A DNA stretch of 64,000 nucleotides from Opitutaceae bacterium (GCA_016715765.1 JADJZJ010000008.1:1-64000); one strand, 5' to 3'. Shown: positions 17,984 to 26,666, numbered from the stretch's first letter. Notes: generated by a model not told the origin, from the letters alone. Numbers and translations: made by a program.

Positions 17984-20089
17984 ATGAAATCATACCGACT
18001 GATCCTCATTACCGGCCTGCTGACCGCCCTCTGCGCCACCGCTTCGGCGATGGCGGTGGCAACGCTGGCCGACTTCCAAGCCGCCGCGGCCAAGGCCGGG
18101 GCCTCGCTCACCCTGGCGAACTACCCGCTGACGCCCGACGACATCAAGGCGCAGGCCGCGCAGGCCATGAAGACGGCCGATGCCGCGCTGGCCCGGCTCG
18201 CCGCGCAGGACGCCACGAAGCTGACCTTTGACAGCACGTTCGCCGCCTACGACGCGATCACCGCGCCGGTCGGGGACGTTTACCAGATGCTCAGCACGGT
18301 CGCCGAATCGAGCACCGACGCGGCCATGCGCGACACTGCCAACGAGGTCAACGTGGAGCTGCAGGGCTGGTTCGTGGGCCTGGATTACCGCGACGACGTC
18401 TACCGCGCCCTCAAGGCCGTCGCCGACAGCAAGCCCAAGCTTGATCCCGACCAGCAGCGCCTGATGGACGAGCAGATGCGCACCTACCGCCGGGCCGGCC
18501 TGGCCCTGCCGGCCGCGGAGCGCGCCGAGGTCGAGAAGCTCCGCAAGGAGCTCGCCGCCCTCAACACCGAGTTTGCGGTCAACATCAACGCCGCCCGCGG
18601 CCCGGTGGATTTCACCGCCGAGGAGCTCACCGGCGTGCCCCAGAGTTTTCTCGACAGCCCCGGCGTGAAGCAGCCCGACGGCCGCTACCGCGTGATGGCG
18701 AATGTCACCTGGCATGCCCAGGCCATCTCGGACCACGCCCGCAATGCCGAGGTGCGCAAGCAGGTGAACATCACCCGCAACCGTCTCGCCCGCGAGACCA
18801 ACATCCCCGTCCTCGGCAAGCTCGTCGCCCTCCGCGCCGATATTGCCCGACGCCTCGGCTACGCCACCTGGGCCGACTACCAGGTCGAGACCCGCATGGC
18901 CAAGAATGGCTCCACCGTCGTGGAGTTCGAGGAGAACCTCGTCCAGGGCCTGCAGCCGAAGTTCGCCGCCGAGATGGAGACCCTGCGCGCGCTCAAGGCC
19001 GCGGACACCGGCAAGGCGGACGCGAAAATCGAGCCGTGGGACATCGGCTTCTACACCAACAAGCTGCTCAAGGAGCGCTATGCGGTGGATACCGAAAAGC
19101 TCCGCGCCTACTTCCCCTACCAGGCGACGGTCGATGGCATGTTCGCCATCTACCAGAAGATCTTCGGGCTCAAGTTCACCGCGGTGGAGCCGCCCTACGT
19201 CTGGGCGCCCGGCGTGCAACTCTACGTGGTGGCGGACGCCGCCACCGGCGTGCCGATGGAAGCCTTATACCTCGACATTTTCCCGCGCGCGGGGAAGTTC
19301 AACCACTTCGCCTGCTTCACGCAGAAGTCCGGCGGCGTGATGGCCGACGGCCGCTACGACCTCCCGGTGGCCGCGCTGCTCTGCAATTTCCCGGCGCCCT
19401 CCGCCGACCAGCCCTCGCTGCTCAAGCACGGCGACGTCGTCACGCTCTTCCATGAGTTCGGCCACGTCATGCACGCCATGCTCAGCCGCTCCCGCTACGT
19501 GGCCCAGGGCAGCTTCACCGTGCCGCAGGACTTCGTCGAGGCGCCTTCGCAGATGCTCGAGAGCTGGGTCTGGGACAAGGCCGTGCTCGACACCTTCGCC
19601 GCGGACTACCGCGATCCGAGCAAGAAAATCCCGGCCGAGACCATCGCGGCGATGGTCGCCGCCCGCCAGGCCACGGAGGCCTTTGGCACGCGCCGCCAGC
19701 TCTCGCTCGGGCTGATTGACATGGCGCTGCACCACGTGTCCGCCGCCGATGCCGCCAAGATGGATGTCGCGGCCGTGACCAACGCCGTGAGCGCCCGCGT
19801 GGCGGTGGCGCCCGCGCCCGACACCGCCTTTGTCGCCTTCTTCGGCCACATGGCCGGCTACGATGCGGGCTACTACGGCTACATGTGGGCCAACGTGCTG
19901 GCGAAGGACATGGCCAGCATCTTCAAGGCGGCGTCCGGCGGCTTCCTGGATGAGAAGATCGGCCGCCGCCTGCGCGACGAGATCTACGGCGTCGGCAACA
20001 CCCGCGACGTCGCGGAATCCGTGGAGAAATTCCTCGGCCGCCCGCGCTCGCAGGACGCCTTCCTCGAATACGTCGGCATCAAGCAGTAA
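17984..20089 (+). CDS. Exported M3-family zinc metallopeptidase, copy 1
   Basis: A 701-residue thimet-oligopeptidase/Dcp-type (M3) peptidase that cleaves short peptides. The zinc motif HEFGH begins at residue 490 (TLFHEFGHVMHAM) and the third ligand glutamate is in the FVEAPSQMLESW segment shortly after. The N-terminus is a signal peptide (KSYRLILITGLLTALCATASA), so the enzyme is probably periplasmic, whereas classical M3 enzymes such as OpdA are cytosolic. The ATG at 17984 is the only start that gives this signal; the upstream open frame passes through repeats. The neighbouring gene is a paralogue in the same orientation. Together with the Yej importer this suggests peptide scavenging. Confidence 0.93.
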   Translation: MKSYRLILITGLLTALCATASAMAVATLADFQAAAAKAGASLTLANYPLTPDDIKAQAAQAMKTADAALARLAAQDATKLTFDSTFAAYDAITAPVGDVYQMLSTVAESSTDAAMRDTANEVNVELQGWFVGLDYRDDVYRALKAVADSKPKLDPDQQRLMDEQMRTYRRAGLALPAAERAEVEKLRKELAALNTEFAVNINAARGPVDFTAEELTGVPQSFLDSPGVKQPDGRYRVMANVTWHAQAISDHARNAEVRKQVNITRNRLARETNIPVLGKLVALRADIARRLGYATWADYQVETRMAKNGSTVVEFEENLVQGLQPKFAAEMETLRALKAADTGKADAKIEPWDIGFYTNKLLKERYAVDTEKLRAYFPYQATVDGMFAIYQKIFGLKFTAVEPPYVWAPGVQLYVVADAATGVPMEALYLDIFPRAGKFNHFACFTQKSGGVMADGRYDLPVAALLCNFPAPSADQPSLLKHGDVVTLFHEFGHVMHAMLSRSRYVAQGSFTVPQDFVEAPSQMLESWVWDKAVLDTFAADYRDPSKKIPAETIAAMVAARQATEAFGTRRQLSLGLIDMALHHVSAADAAKMDVAAVTNAVSARVAVAPAPDTAFVAFFGHMAGYDAGYYGYMWANVLAKDMASIFKAASGGFLDEKIGRRLRDEIYGVGNTRDVAESVEKFLGRPRSQDAFLEYVGIKQ

Positions 20090-20124
20090 GCCGCTCGCAG
20101 CCGTCGACCCGGACCCGAGTATTT

Positions 20125-20196
20125 AACCACTGATGGGCACTGATTACCACTGATCCAATCAGTGTGTATACGTGTTCATCAGTGGTTCTTTTTTTG
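20125..20196 (+). terminator. Three-unit CACTGAT palindrome followed by T-run
   Basis: The left arm AACCACTGATG (20125-20135) is followed by two more CACTGAT units, and the right arm CATCAGTGGTT (20177-20187) is followed directly by CTTTTTTT. An RNA would form a stem with a U-run, so this copy of the repeat could end transcription of the first M3 gene, 36 bases after its stop. It is the same family as 17709-17773. Confidence 0.6.
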
Positions 20197-20219
20197 CTCA
20201 GTTGATGAATCAGAATTTT

Positions 20220-20293
20220 GGCCACAAAAGGCTCAAAATGCCCAGGGACGAGGCCCCGGTTTCCTTCTTGTGCCTTTTGAGCCTTATGTGGCC
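20220..20293. repeat. GGCCACAAAAGG inverted repeat
   Basis: GGCCACAAAAGGCTCAAAA (20220-20238) is matched at 18 of 19 positions by the inverted copy TTTTGAGCCTTATGTGGCC (20275-20293). The right arm read inverted shows three units CCACATAAGG, CTCAAAAGG, CACAAGAA with a spacing of about 10 bp, the same plan as the other three-unit elements. It sits between the two M3 peptidase genes. Confidence 0.82.
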
Positions 20294-20335
20294 ATCTCTG
20301 ACTAAGTTTTTTATATCCAGTTACCTCTTTCTCAC

Positions 20336-22450
20336 ATGAAAAATTCCCCACGACTGATGGCCATTTTTGCAGCCGCGACAATGGCGGTCGCTTTCCCAAT
20401 CGTTGCCGCCGCCGCGCCGGCCACGTATGCCGAATTTCAGGCGCAGGCGCGCGGCGCCAACCATGTCCTGCAGTTGCCGGCGTACGCGCAAACGCCCGAG
20501 CAGATCAAGGCCGGCACGGAGCAGGCCATCAGCACCGCCGAGGCGGAACTGCAGGCCCTGGTGGCGCAGGATCCGGCCAAACTGACCTTGGCCAGCACCT
20601 TTGCCGCCAACGACGCCATTGTCGGCCGGGCGCTGACTTGGGCCAACCAGGTAGGCACGATCACCGAGACGCATCCCGACAAGGCCATGCGCGACACCGC
20701 GCGCGACGCCGAGATGAAGCTCGAGGCGTGGTTCATCACCCTCGACTACCGCGACGACATCTACCGCGTGCTGCAGGCCTTTGCCGCCACCAGGCCGGCG
20801 CTCGACGCGCAGGAGCAGCGCCTCGTGGACTACGCCCTGCGCGATTACCGCCGCGCGGGCCTCAACCTGCCCGCGGCCGAGCGGAACAAGGTCGAACAGT
20901 TGCGCAAGAAGCTCTCCGAACTGGAGCAGCAGTTCTCCCGCAACATCAACGAGGCGCGGGCGCCCATTGATTTCACGGCCGAGGAACTGGCCGGCGTGCC
21001 CGCCAGCCTGCTGGAGAGCCCCGGCGTGAAACAGCCCGACGGCCGCTACCGCGTGCAGCCGCACATCACGTTCCACGTCGTCCTTATCTCGGAAAACGCC
21101 GATGTGGCCGAGACGCGCCGCCGGGTGAACATCGCGCGCAGCCGGCTCGCCATGGAGAAGAACATTCCCGTCCTCACCAAGCTGGTCACCCTGCGCGCCG
21201 AGATCGCGCAGCGCCTGGGCTACGCCAGCTGGGCCGACTACCGCATCGAGGTCCGCATGGCCGGCTCGGCCGCGACCGCGCTGCTATTCGAGGAGGAACT
21301 GGTCGCCGGCCTGCAGCCGAAATTCGAGGCGGAACTGGAGGCGCTCCGCTCGCTCAAGGCGGCGCATACCGGCCAGCCCGATGCGAAACTCGAACCCTGG
21401 GACATCGGCTACTACACCAACAAGCTGATGAAGGAGCGCTACGCGGTGGATGCGGAGTCGCTGCGGGTGTTCTTTCCCTATCAGGCCGCCCTCGAGGGCA
21501 TGTTGAACACTTACCAGCGGATCTTCGGACTGAAATTCACCCGGATCGAGCCGCCGTACACCTGGGCCGAGGGCGTGCAGCTCTATGTCGTGGCCGACGC
21601 CGCGACGGGCGTGCCGATGGGCGCCTTCTACCTCGACATGTTCCCGCGCGAGGGGAAGTACAACCACTTCGCCCATTTCCGGCAAAGCACCGGCCACCTG
21701 CTGGCCGACGGGAAGTATGAGCTCCCGGTGTCGGTGCTGGTCTGCAATTTCCCGCCGCCGTCCGCCGACAAACCCTCGCTGCTTTCACACGACAACATCG
21801 AGACGCTGTTCCACGAGTTCGGGCACGTGATGCACAATCTCATGGGCCGGGCCCGCTTCCAGAGCCAGACCTATGCCGGCGTGCCGAAGGATTTCGTCGA
21901 GGCCCCGTCGCAGATGCTGGAGAACTGGGTCTGGGACAAGGCCGTGCTCGACACCTTCGCGGCGGACTACCGCGATCCCGCGAAGAAGATCCCGGCCGAG
22001 ACCATCGCCGCCATGATTCGGGCGCGGGAGGCCACGGAGGGTTATGCCACGCGCCGCCAGCTCAGTCTTGGCCTCATCGATCTCAAGTTCCACAGCCTGT
22101 CGCCCGAGGATGCCTGGACGGCCGACGTGGTGGCGATGAGCAACGACATCATCACCAGGGTGGGCATCGCCCCGGCGCCGGACACGGCCTTCGTGGCGAA
22201 TTTCGGGCATCTGGCCGGTTACGATGCCGGCTACTACGGCTACCTTTGGGCCAAGGTGCTCGCCACCGACATGGCCAGCATCTTCAAGGCCGCGCCGGGC
22301 GGATTCCTCGACGGGCAGGTCGGCCGCCGCCTGCGCGACGAGATCTACAGCGTGGGCAATACCCGCGACGTGGCACAGTCGGTGGAGGTCTTCCTCGGCC
22401 GCCCGCGTTCGAAGGAGCCGTTTTTGGAGTACGTCGGGATCAAGAAGTGA
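20336..22450 (+). CDS. Exported M3-family zinc metallopeptidase, copy 2
   Basis: A 704-residue paralogue of the preceding gene. HEFGH begins at residue 493 (TLFHEFGHVMHNL), followed by DFVEAPSQMLENW with the third zinc ligand. It has a signal peptide of about 25 residues (basic start, then AAATMAVAFPIVAAAAPA). Over most of the length the two proteins match closely, for example AVDTEKLRAYFPYQA against AVDAESLRVFFPYQA, so this is a tandem duplication that has diverged. It is separated from copy 1 by 246 bases of repeats and may have its own promoter there. Likely a periplasmic oligopeptidase with a different peptide preference. Confidence 0.93.
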   Translation: MKNSPRLMAIFAAATMAVAFPIVAAAAPATYAEFQAQARGANHVLQLPAYAQTPEQIKAGTEQAISTAEAELQALVAQDPAKLTLASTFAANDAIVGRALTWANQVGTITETHPDKAMRDTARDAEMKLEAWFITLDYRDDIYRVLQAFAATRPALDAQEQRLVDYALRDYRRAGLNLPAAERNKVEQLRKKLSELEQQFSRNINEARAPIDFTAEELAGVPASLLESPGVKQPDGRYRVQPHITFHVVLISENADVAETRRRVNIARSRLAMEKNIPVLTKLVTLRAEIAQRLGYASWADYRIEVRMAGSAATALLFEEELVAGLQPKFEAELEALRSLKAAHTGQPDAKLEPWDIGYYTNKLMKERYAVDAESLRVFFPYQAALEGMLNTYQRIFGLKFTRIEPPYTWAEGVQLYVVADAATGVPMGAFYLDMFPREGKYNHFAHFRQSTGHLLADGKYELPVSVLVCNFPPPSADKPSLLSHDNIETLFHEFGHVMHNLMGRARFQSQTYAGVPKDFVEAPSQMLENWVWDKAVLDTFAADYRDPAKKIPAETIAAMIRAREATEGYATRRQLSLGLIDLKFHSLSPEDAWTADVVAMSNDIITRVGIAPAPDTAFVANFGHLAGYDAGYYGYLWAKVLATDMASIFKAAPGGFLDGQVGRRLRDEIYSVGNTRDVAQSVEVFLGRPRSKEPFLEYVGIKK

Positions 22451-22468
22451 GAGTAGTCCTAGGTTTTT

Positions 22469-22499
22469 AACCACGGATTTCACGGATTCCACGGATGGG
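22469..22499. repeat. Three-unit CACGGAT element (single arm)
   Basis: AACCACGGATTTCACGGATT followed by CCACGGATGGG: three CACGGAT units at 10 and 9 bp spacing. No inverted partner is present nearby, so it is a half element. It lies 18 bases after the stop of the second M3 gene. Confidence 0.8.
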
Positions 22500-22640
22500 A
22501 AATATTTGATGTGGGGCGGGGTCTCCTCCTTCGCCGGGCCTATGGAGGACAGGTCCGAACCCCGCCTTATGTGCATCCCGCCAGAATCCAATCTTTCTCG
22601 TTCTCTTAATCTTTCTCTTTCTCGGCTTGGATGCTGGCGG
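22500..22640. repeat. Degenerate GCGGGGTCTCC hairpin and pyrimidine tract
   Basis: GGGGCGGGGTCTCC (22513-22526) and GGTCCGAACCCCGCC (22552-22566) form an imperfect version of the hairpin class at 31086. A tract of TCTTTCTC/GTTCTC units (22591-22623) follows. It is noncoding DNA between the second M3 gene and the hydrolase. Confidence 0.6.
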
Positions 22641-22671
22641 TTGATTGCGACCGAACGCGATGATCTGGCAG

Positions 22672-22744
22672 GTAGCTACGAGCGTGAGCGAGTGGAATGA
22701 ACGCTGCGTTCGCCAAACCTCCACTCGCTCACGCTCGTAGCTAC
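22672..22744. repeat. Perfect 25-bp inverted repeat
   Basis: The left arm 22672-22696 (starts GTAGCTACGAGCGTGAGCG) and right arm 22720-22744 (ends CACGCTCGTAGCTAC) are exact reverse complements, with a 23-base loop. It ends 79 bases before the hydrolase start. The length and perfection suggest recent origin or strong maintenance. Confidence 0.9.
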
Positions 22745-22823
22745 AGGCTGAAGAGGCCAGGTGGCGTCTGATGTTTGGCTTTGCGGGAAGACAGGGAGCG
22801 TGCGACGGTGCGGTCAGTCTTCA

Positions 22824-23645
22824 ATGAAGCGTATGCTGCTGATCATTCTCATTACCGTGACGCTGGGCTATGCGGCGGTGTGCCTGATGATTTTCCTGCG
22901 GCAGCGGCACATGCTCTATTTCCCGTCGTCCATGACCCTGGCCGAACAACTGGCCTATGCGCCGGGGGCGGGATTGGAACCGTGGAACGACGCGGCGGGA
23001 AAACGGATCGGCTGGAAGCGCGAGAGTCGTGAAACCTCGGGATCGGCGCAGCGCTGGCTCGTCCTGCACGGCAATGCCGGACTGGCGGTGCAACGGGCCT
23101 ATTGGGCGGATGCACTTGAGCGCGTTTCACCGGGGCGGACCTTGTCGGTTTATATTCTCGAATACCCGGGCTATGGCCGGCGTGAAGGCCCGCCCACGCA
23201 GTCGAGCCTGACGGCGGCCGCGCTGGCCGCGTTTGATGCTGTGGCGTCGGAGGGAAAACGCACGTTCCTGCTCGGCGAATCGCTGGGTTGTGCGGTGGCG
23301 GCGCAGGTCGCGTATGCGCGGTCCGAACGGGTGGGAGGGGTGGTGCTGGTGTCACCCTTCAACCGGCTGGCCGACGTGGCGGGCCACCATTATCCGTGGC
23401 TGCCGGTGCGGTGGCTCGTGCGCGATCCCTGGAATTCGGACGAAGCCCTGCGCGGTTTTGCCGGCCCGGTGGCGATCCTGGCGGCGGAGAAGGACAGCGT
23501 GGTCCCGGCGATATTTGCGCAGCGTTTGCACGCCGGCTATGCCGGTCGGAAGTGGCTGCAAGTCATCCCGGGTGAGGACCACAACATGTTCGTGTTCGAC
23601 CAGTCGTGGTTCCGGGACGCGGTGGAGTTTGCGACGGCGGAGTGA
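22824..23645 (+). CDS. Membrane-anchored alpha/beta hydrolase
   Basis: A 273-residue serine hydrolase of the BEM46/YfhR (DUF1749-like) type. The nucleophile elbow is GESLG (LLGESLGCAVAAQ), the acid is the aspartate in AAEKDSVVP and the histidine is in GEDHNMFVF. The oxyanion motif is LHGNAG. An N-terminal hydrophobic helix (MLLIILITVTLGYAAVCLMI) probably anchors it in the membrane with the catalytic domain outside the cytoplasm. The first ATG at 22824 gives MKRMLL; 22833 is an alternative. The substrate is unknown. The gene stands alone between two perfect hairpins, 22672 upstream and 23698 downstream. Confidence 0.85.
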   Translation: MKRMLLIILITVTLGYAAVCLMIFLRQRHMLYFPSSMTLAEQLAYAPGAGLEPWNDAAGKRIGWKRESRETSGSAQRWLVLHGNAGLAVQRAYWADALERVSPGRTLSVYILEYPGYGRREGPPTQSSLTAAALAAFDAVASEGKRTFLLGESLGCAVAAQVAYARSERVGGVVLVSPFNRLADVAGHHYPWLPVRWLVRDPWNSDEALRGFAGPVAILAAEKDSVVPAIFAQRLHAGYAGRKWLQVIPGEDHNMFVFDQSWFRDAVEFATAE

Positions 23646-23697
23646 GTGCACGTCATCAAGCGTGTTTTCTGCCATTCGAACCTCATGGCGGTCTGAT

Positions 23698-23759
23698 TGT
23701 AGGAGCGGCTTTACGCCGCGATCGGGTGCGCAATCTCGCGGCGTAAAGCCGCTCCTACA
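23698..23759. repeat. Perfect 24-bp inverted repeat
   Basis: The left arm 23698-23721 (starts TGTAGGAGCGGCTTTACG) and right arm 23736-23759 (ends AAAGCCGCTCCTACA) are exact reverse complements with a 14-base spacer. It lies between the convergent hydrolase and vapC genes, ending 10 bases from the vapC stop. It may serve as a bidirectional transcription barrier, though there is no T-run. Confidence 0.9.
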
Positions 23760-23769
23760 GGAAGGCCGC

Positions 23770-24174
23770 CTATTCCAATGACGTACCCTGCGCCAGTTCC
23801 TCGATCACCTTCAGGCCGGGGATCTGGTGAAAATGGGCGTCGTGCGTGAGCACGGCCGCGCCGGCTTGCAGGGCGGTGGCGGCGATGACCAGGTCGGTGG
23901 CGGGCAGCACGATGCCCTGGCGGTCGAGCGACCAGGCCAGTTGCGTCGCGCGTTCCCAGATCGTGATGGAAGTGTGCAGGCAGATCATCACGGAGAAGCG
24001 TTGTTGGAACCGCTGGCGCAGGCGCGGGTCGCGCAGGCCGCGGCAGACTTCCATGATCACCAGGCCGCAGGTGACAAACTCGCGTTCGCCCCGGAGCCGT
24101 TCGAGTTCGTTGAACGGATCATGACCCGCGCGGGCGGCGCGGATGAAGACGTTGCTGTCAGGCAGGACCACCAT
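23770..24174 (-). CDS. vapC: VapC-type PIN-domain toxin
   Basis: A 134-residue PIN-domain ribonuclease. The four acidic positions are visible: D6 in LPDSNVFI, E near residue 42 in VIMEVCRGL, D near 92 in PATDLVIAATAL and D near 113 in LTHDAHFHQIP. VapC toxins cut RNA, often initiator tRNA or 23S rRNA, when not held by their antitoxin. The start overlaps the end of the antitoxin gene by 17 bases, the usual vapBC arrangement. The complete acidic set suggests an active enzyme. The target is unknown. Confidence 0.9.
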   Translation of the reverse strand: MVVLPDSNVFIRAARAGHDPFNELERLRGEREFVTCGLVIMEVCRGLRDPRLRQRFQQRFSVMICLHTSITIWERATQLAWSLDRQGIVLPATDLVIAATALQAGAAVLTHDAHFHQIPGLKVIEELAQGTSLE

Positions 24175-24421
24175 GGTTGTAAGGCTTCTGATCCTCGGCG
24201 ACGCGAAGGGTGGGCTTGTCCTCGGGATAGGAGGCCGGATCGAAGGCGGTTTTCCATTCCTCGGGCGTCAGGCCCAGGTCCATGCTGAACAGTTCCTTCA
24301 TCTTGTGCCGCCGCGCCATTTCCTTGAGGGCAGTCTCGACGGCCTCGGTCTTGGTCTTGGCCCCGGTGATTTTCATCACCCGGTCCAAAACCTCCTCATC
24401 GATGTGCATCGTCATCTTCAT
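24158..24421 (-). CDS. vapB: VapB-type antitoxin
   Basis: An 87-residue antitoxin. The N-terminal ribbon-helix-helix segment is MKMTMHIDEEVLDRVMKITG followed by TKTEAVETALKEMARR, matching the VapB/DUF2191 antitoxins. The C-terminal half would wrap around the VapC active site. It lies immediately upstream of and overlaps vapC. The AT-rich 24422-24540 region ahead of it carries an inverted repeat likely bound by the VapBC complex for autoregulation. Confidence 0.88.
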   Translation of the reverse strand: MKMTMHIDEEVLDRVMKITGAKTKTEAVETALKEMARRHKMKELFSMDLGLTPEEWKTAFDPASYPEDKPTLRVAEDQKPYNHGGPA

Positions 24422-24435
24422 GATTCAGTACTGGA

Positions 24436-24474
24436 TATGGCATGGCTGCCATACCGCAATGACCGAATATGGCA
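24436..24474 (-). promoter_or_regulatory. Putative VapB operator
   Basis: TATGGCA, four bases, TGCCATA (24436-24453) is a perfect 7-bp inverted repeat ending 15 bases from the vapB start. A further TATGGCA half-site at 24468-24474 is 32 bp from the first one, about three helical turns. The surrounding DNA is AT-rich, with TATAATAGATATAT at 24492-24505. That spacing fits cooperative binding by a ribbon-helix-helix antitoxin; the binding itself is inference. Confidence 0.6.
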
Positions 24475-24545
24475 TATGAGCCAACATCATGTATAATAGA
24501 TATATATGAAAACGACAAAACCGGGCCGAATATTGCGGCATGAAA

Positions 24546-24733
24546 GTAGGGCGGGTCTGTGACCCGCCTTTTCACGCTTCATCCGCAGTGAGGCGCGGCG
24601 AGGGCAGGTCGGAGACCTGCCCTACTCGATGGCATCGCCAGCCACTCTTAGCGCGGAGCTTCAGCCCGCGCTTGTCCGCCACTCCGGCAGTTCGCTTCTC
24701 CGAACCAGTGCCGGCTAAAGACCGGCACTACGA
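24546..24733. repeat. Series of three dispersed hairpins
   Basis: Hairpin one is GGCGGGTC/GACCCGCC (24550-24568), hairpin two GGGCAGGTC/GACCTGCCC (24602-24622). The third is a composite 24649-24733 with GCGCGG...CCGCGC and AGTGCCGG...CCGGCACT. The composite reappears with the same order of modules at 36757-36845. All lie between vapB and the 3' end of htpG. Confidence 0.75.
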
Positions 24734-24734
24734 A

Positions 24735-26576
24735 TCATACGCTTTCCAGCAGCTTGTTCAGACGGGCCACCATGGCGGTGGCGTCGTCGAGCAGGCCGGC
24801 GGAGATGAGGGCGTTGTCGAGGAGTTGCTCGGCGACGAGCTTCGCCTTGTCCGGGTTGCCGGTGTGCAGTGCGTGCAGGTGGGTGAGCACGGCGTGGCGC
24901 GGATTGATCTCCAGGTTGACGCGGAGGGGTGACTCGCCGCCGTCCTTGTTCATGGCCTTCATCATGCGGCGCATGTGGGGCGACATGAACTTGTCGGCGT
25001 TGAGGGCGAGCACGGGGGAATCCACGAGGCGGTCGCTGGCCTTCACCTCGGCCACGCGTTCGCCAAGCGTATCCTTCAGCCACTTGGCCAGCTCCTTGGT
25101 CTGGTCCTCGGTCAGGCCGCCCTCGGGCTTGGGGAGGTCGGAGAGCTTCACGTCGGAGTGATCGGCGCCGGTGAGCTTCTTGCCGTCGAACTCGCGGACG
25201 TTGTTCATCACGTATTCGTCCACGGCCTCGTAGCAGAAGAGCACCTCGAGGTTGCGGGCCTTGAAGCCCTCGAGATACGGTCCGCTCTCGATCGCGGCGC
25301 GGCTCGGGCCGACGAGGTAATAGATCTCCTTTTGCTCGGAGCCCATGCGCGAAACGTAGTCGGCGAGGGAGGTGGTCTTGCCCTTTTCGGTCAGCGAGGA
25401 CTCGAAGCGGAGCAGCTTCACGATCTGGTCCTTGTGGGTGTAGTCCATGGCGGCGCCTTCCTTGAGGAAGATGCCGAACTCGCCGTAGAATTCGTTGTAG
25501 GCGTCGAGGCGCTTTTCCGCCTCCTCCTCGAGGGACTTCAGGAAGCGCTTGGTGATGACCTTGCTGAGCTTGTCGATGAGGGCCTTGTCCTGCATCGACT
25601 CGCGGGAGATGTTCAGCGGGAGGTCCTCGCTGTCCACGACGCCCTTCAGGAAACGCAGCCACTCGGGCAGCAGGTGCTTCGGCTTGGCCTCGATCATCAC
25701 CTTGCGGCAATAGAGCGACACGCTCGGCTCGAGGCGGGCGAAGCCCAGCTTCTCGGTGTTTTCCTTCGGGACGAAGAGCAGGGCGTTGATGGCGAGCGGG
25801 GCGTCGGCCGAGAAATGCAGGCGGGAGCGCGGCTCGTCGAAGGCGTGGGCCTGGAACTTGTAGAACGCGGTGTACTCCTCGTCCTTGATCTCGTTCTTGT
25901 TGCGCAGCCAGAGGGCCTGGATCGTGTTGACGTGCTTGCCGTTGAGGTTGATCGGGAAGGACACGAAGGCGCTGTAGCGCTCCAGGACTTCCTTCACCTT
26001 CCAGTCGGTCGCGTAGTCGGAGGCGTCGTCCTTGAGCGTGAGCACGATCTTGGTGCCGCGGCGCTCGTCGTCGCTCTCCTCGATCTCGTAGCTGCCGGAG
26101 CCGTCGCTGGTCCAGACGTGGCCGGGCTCGTCCTTTTGCCAGGAGCGGGAGTGGACCTTGACGGACTTGGCGACCATGAAGGCCGAGTAGAAGCCGACGC
26201 CGAACTGGCCGATGAGATTGGTGTTCTTGGCGGCGCCTTCGCCGAGGGCCTTGAGGAAGGCCTTGGAGCCGGAGTGGGCGATGGTGCCGAGGTTCTCGAC
26301 CAGCTCGGCGCGGGTCATGCCGACGCCGAAGTCCTGGATCGTGATGGTCTTGGCCTTGTCGTCGGTGGTGACGTTGATCTCCAGCGTGGCCTGGTCGTCG
26401 AAGATCTCCTTCTCGGTCAGCTGCGTGTGGCGCAGTTTTTCCAGCGCGTCGGAGGCGTTGGACACGAGCTCACGGATGAAGATTTCCTTCTCCGTGTAGA
26501 GCGAGTGGGTGACGATATCGAGGAGCTGGCTGATCTCGGCCTGGAACTCGTATTTTTTCGGAGTGTGGGTGGACAT
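24735..26576 (-). CDS. htpG: Molecular chaperone HtpG (Hsp90)
   Basis: A 613-residue bacterial Hsp90. The N-terminal GHKL ATP-binding domain shows ELVSNASDALEKLR, QDFGVGMTRAELVENLGT, GSKAFL and GQFGVGFYSAFMVA, followed by the middle domain (GVVDSEDLPLNISRES, where the catalytic Arg loop region lies) and the C-terminal dimerisation domain. Length and order are standard for the family. It is a cytosolic, ATP-driven folding chaperone, usually heat-induced. It is a single gene with no obvious operon partner; its 3' end faces repeat DNA. Confidence 0.97.
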   Translation of the reverse strand: MSTHTPKKYEFQAEISQLLDIVTHSLYTEKEIFIRELVSNASDALEKLRHTQLTEKEIFDDQATLEINVTTDDKAKTITIQDFGVGMTRAELVENLGTIAHSGSKAFLKALGEGAAKNTNLIGQFGVGFYSAFMVAKSVKVHSRSWQKDEPGHVWTSDGSGSYEIEESDDERRGTKIVLTLKDDASDYATDWKVKEVLERYSAFVSFPINLNGKHVNTIQALWLRNKNEIKDEEYTAFYKFQAHAFDEPRSRLHFSADAPLAINALLFVPKENTEKLGFARLEPSVSLYCRKVMIEAKPKHLLPEWLRFLKGVVDSEDLPLNISRESMQDKALIDKLSKVITKRFLKSLEEEAEKRLDAYNEFYGEFGIFLKEGAAMDYTHKDQIVKLLRFESSLTEKGKTTSLADYVSRMGSEQKEIYYLVGPSRAAIESGPYLEGFKARNLEVLFCYEAVDEYVMNNVREFDGKKLTGADHSDVKLSDLPKPEGGLTEDQTKELAKWLKDTLGERVAEVKASDRLVDSPVLALNADKFMSPHMRRMMKAMNKDGGESPLRVNLEINPRHAVLTHLHALHTGNPDKAKLVAEQLLDNALISAGLLDDATAMVARLNKLLESV

Positions 26577-26666
26577 GGTAGATTGAGATGGAGGGAATTA
26601 AGGAACGGTCAGTTTAGCAGACCCCGGCAAAAATCAAGCGGCGGTTTGGAAATCTCTACCCGGAGA

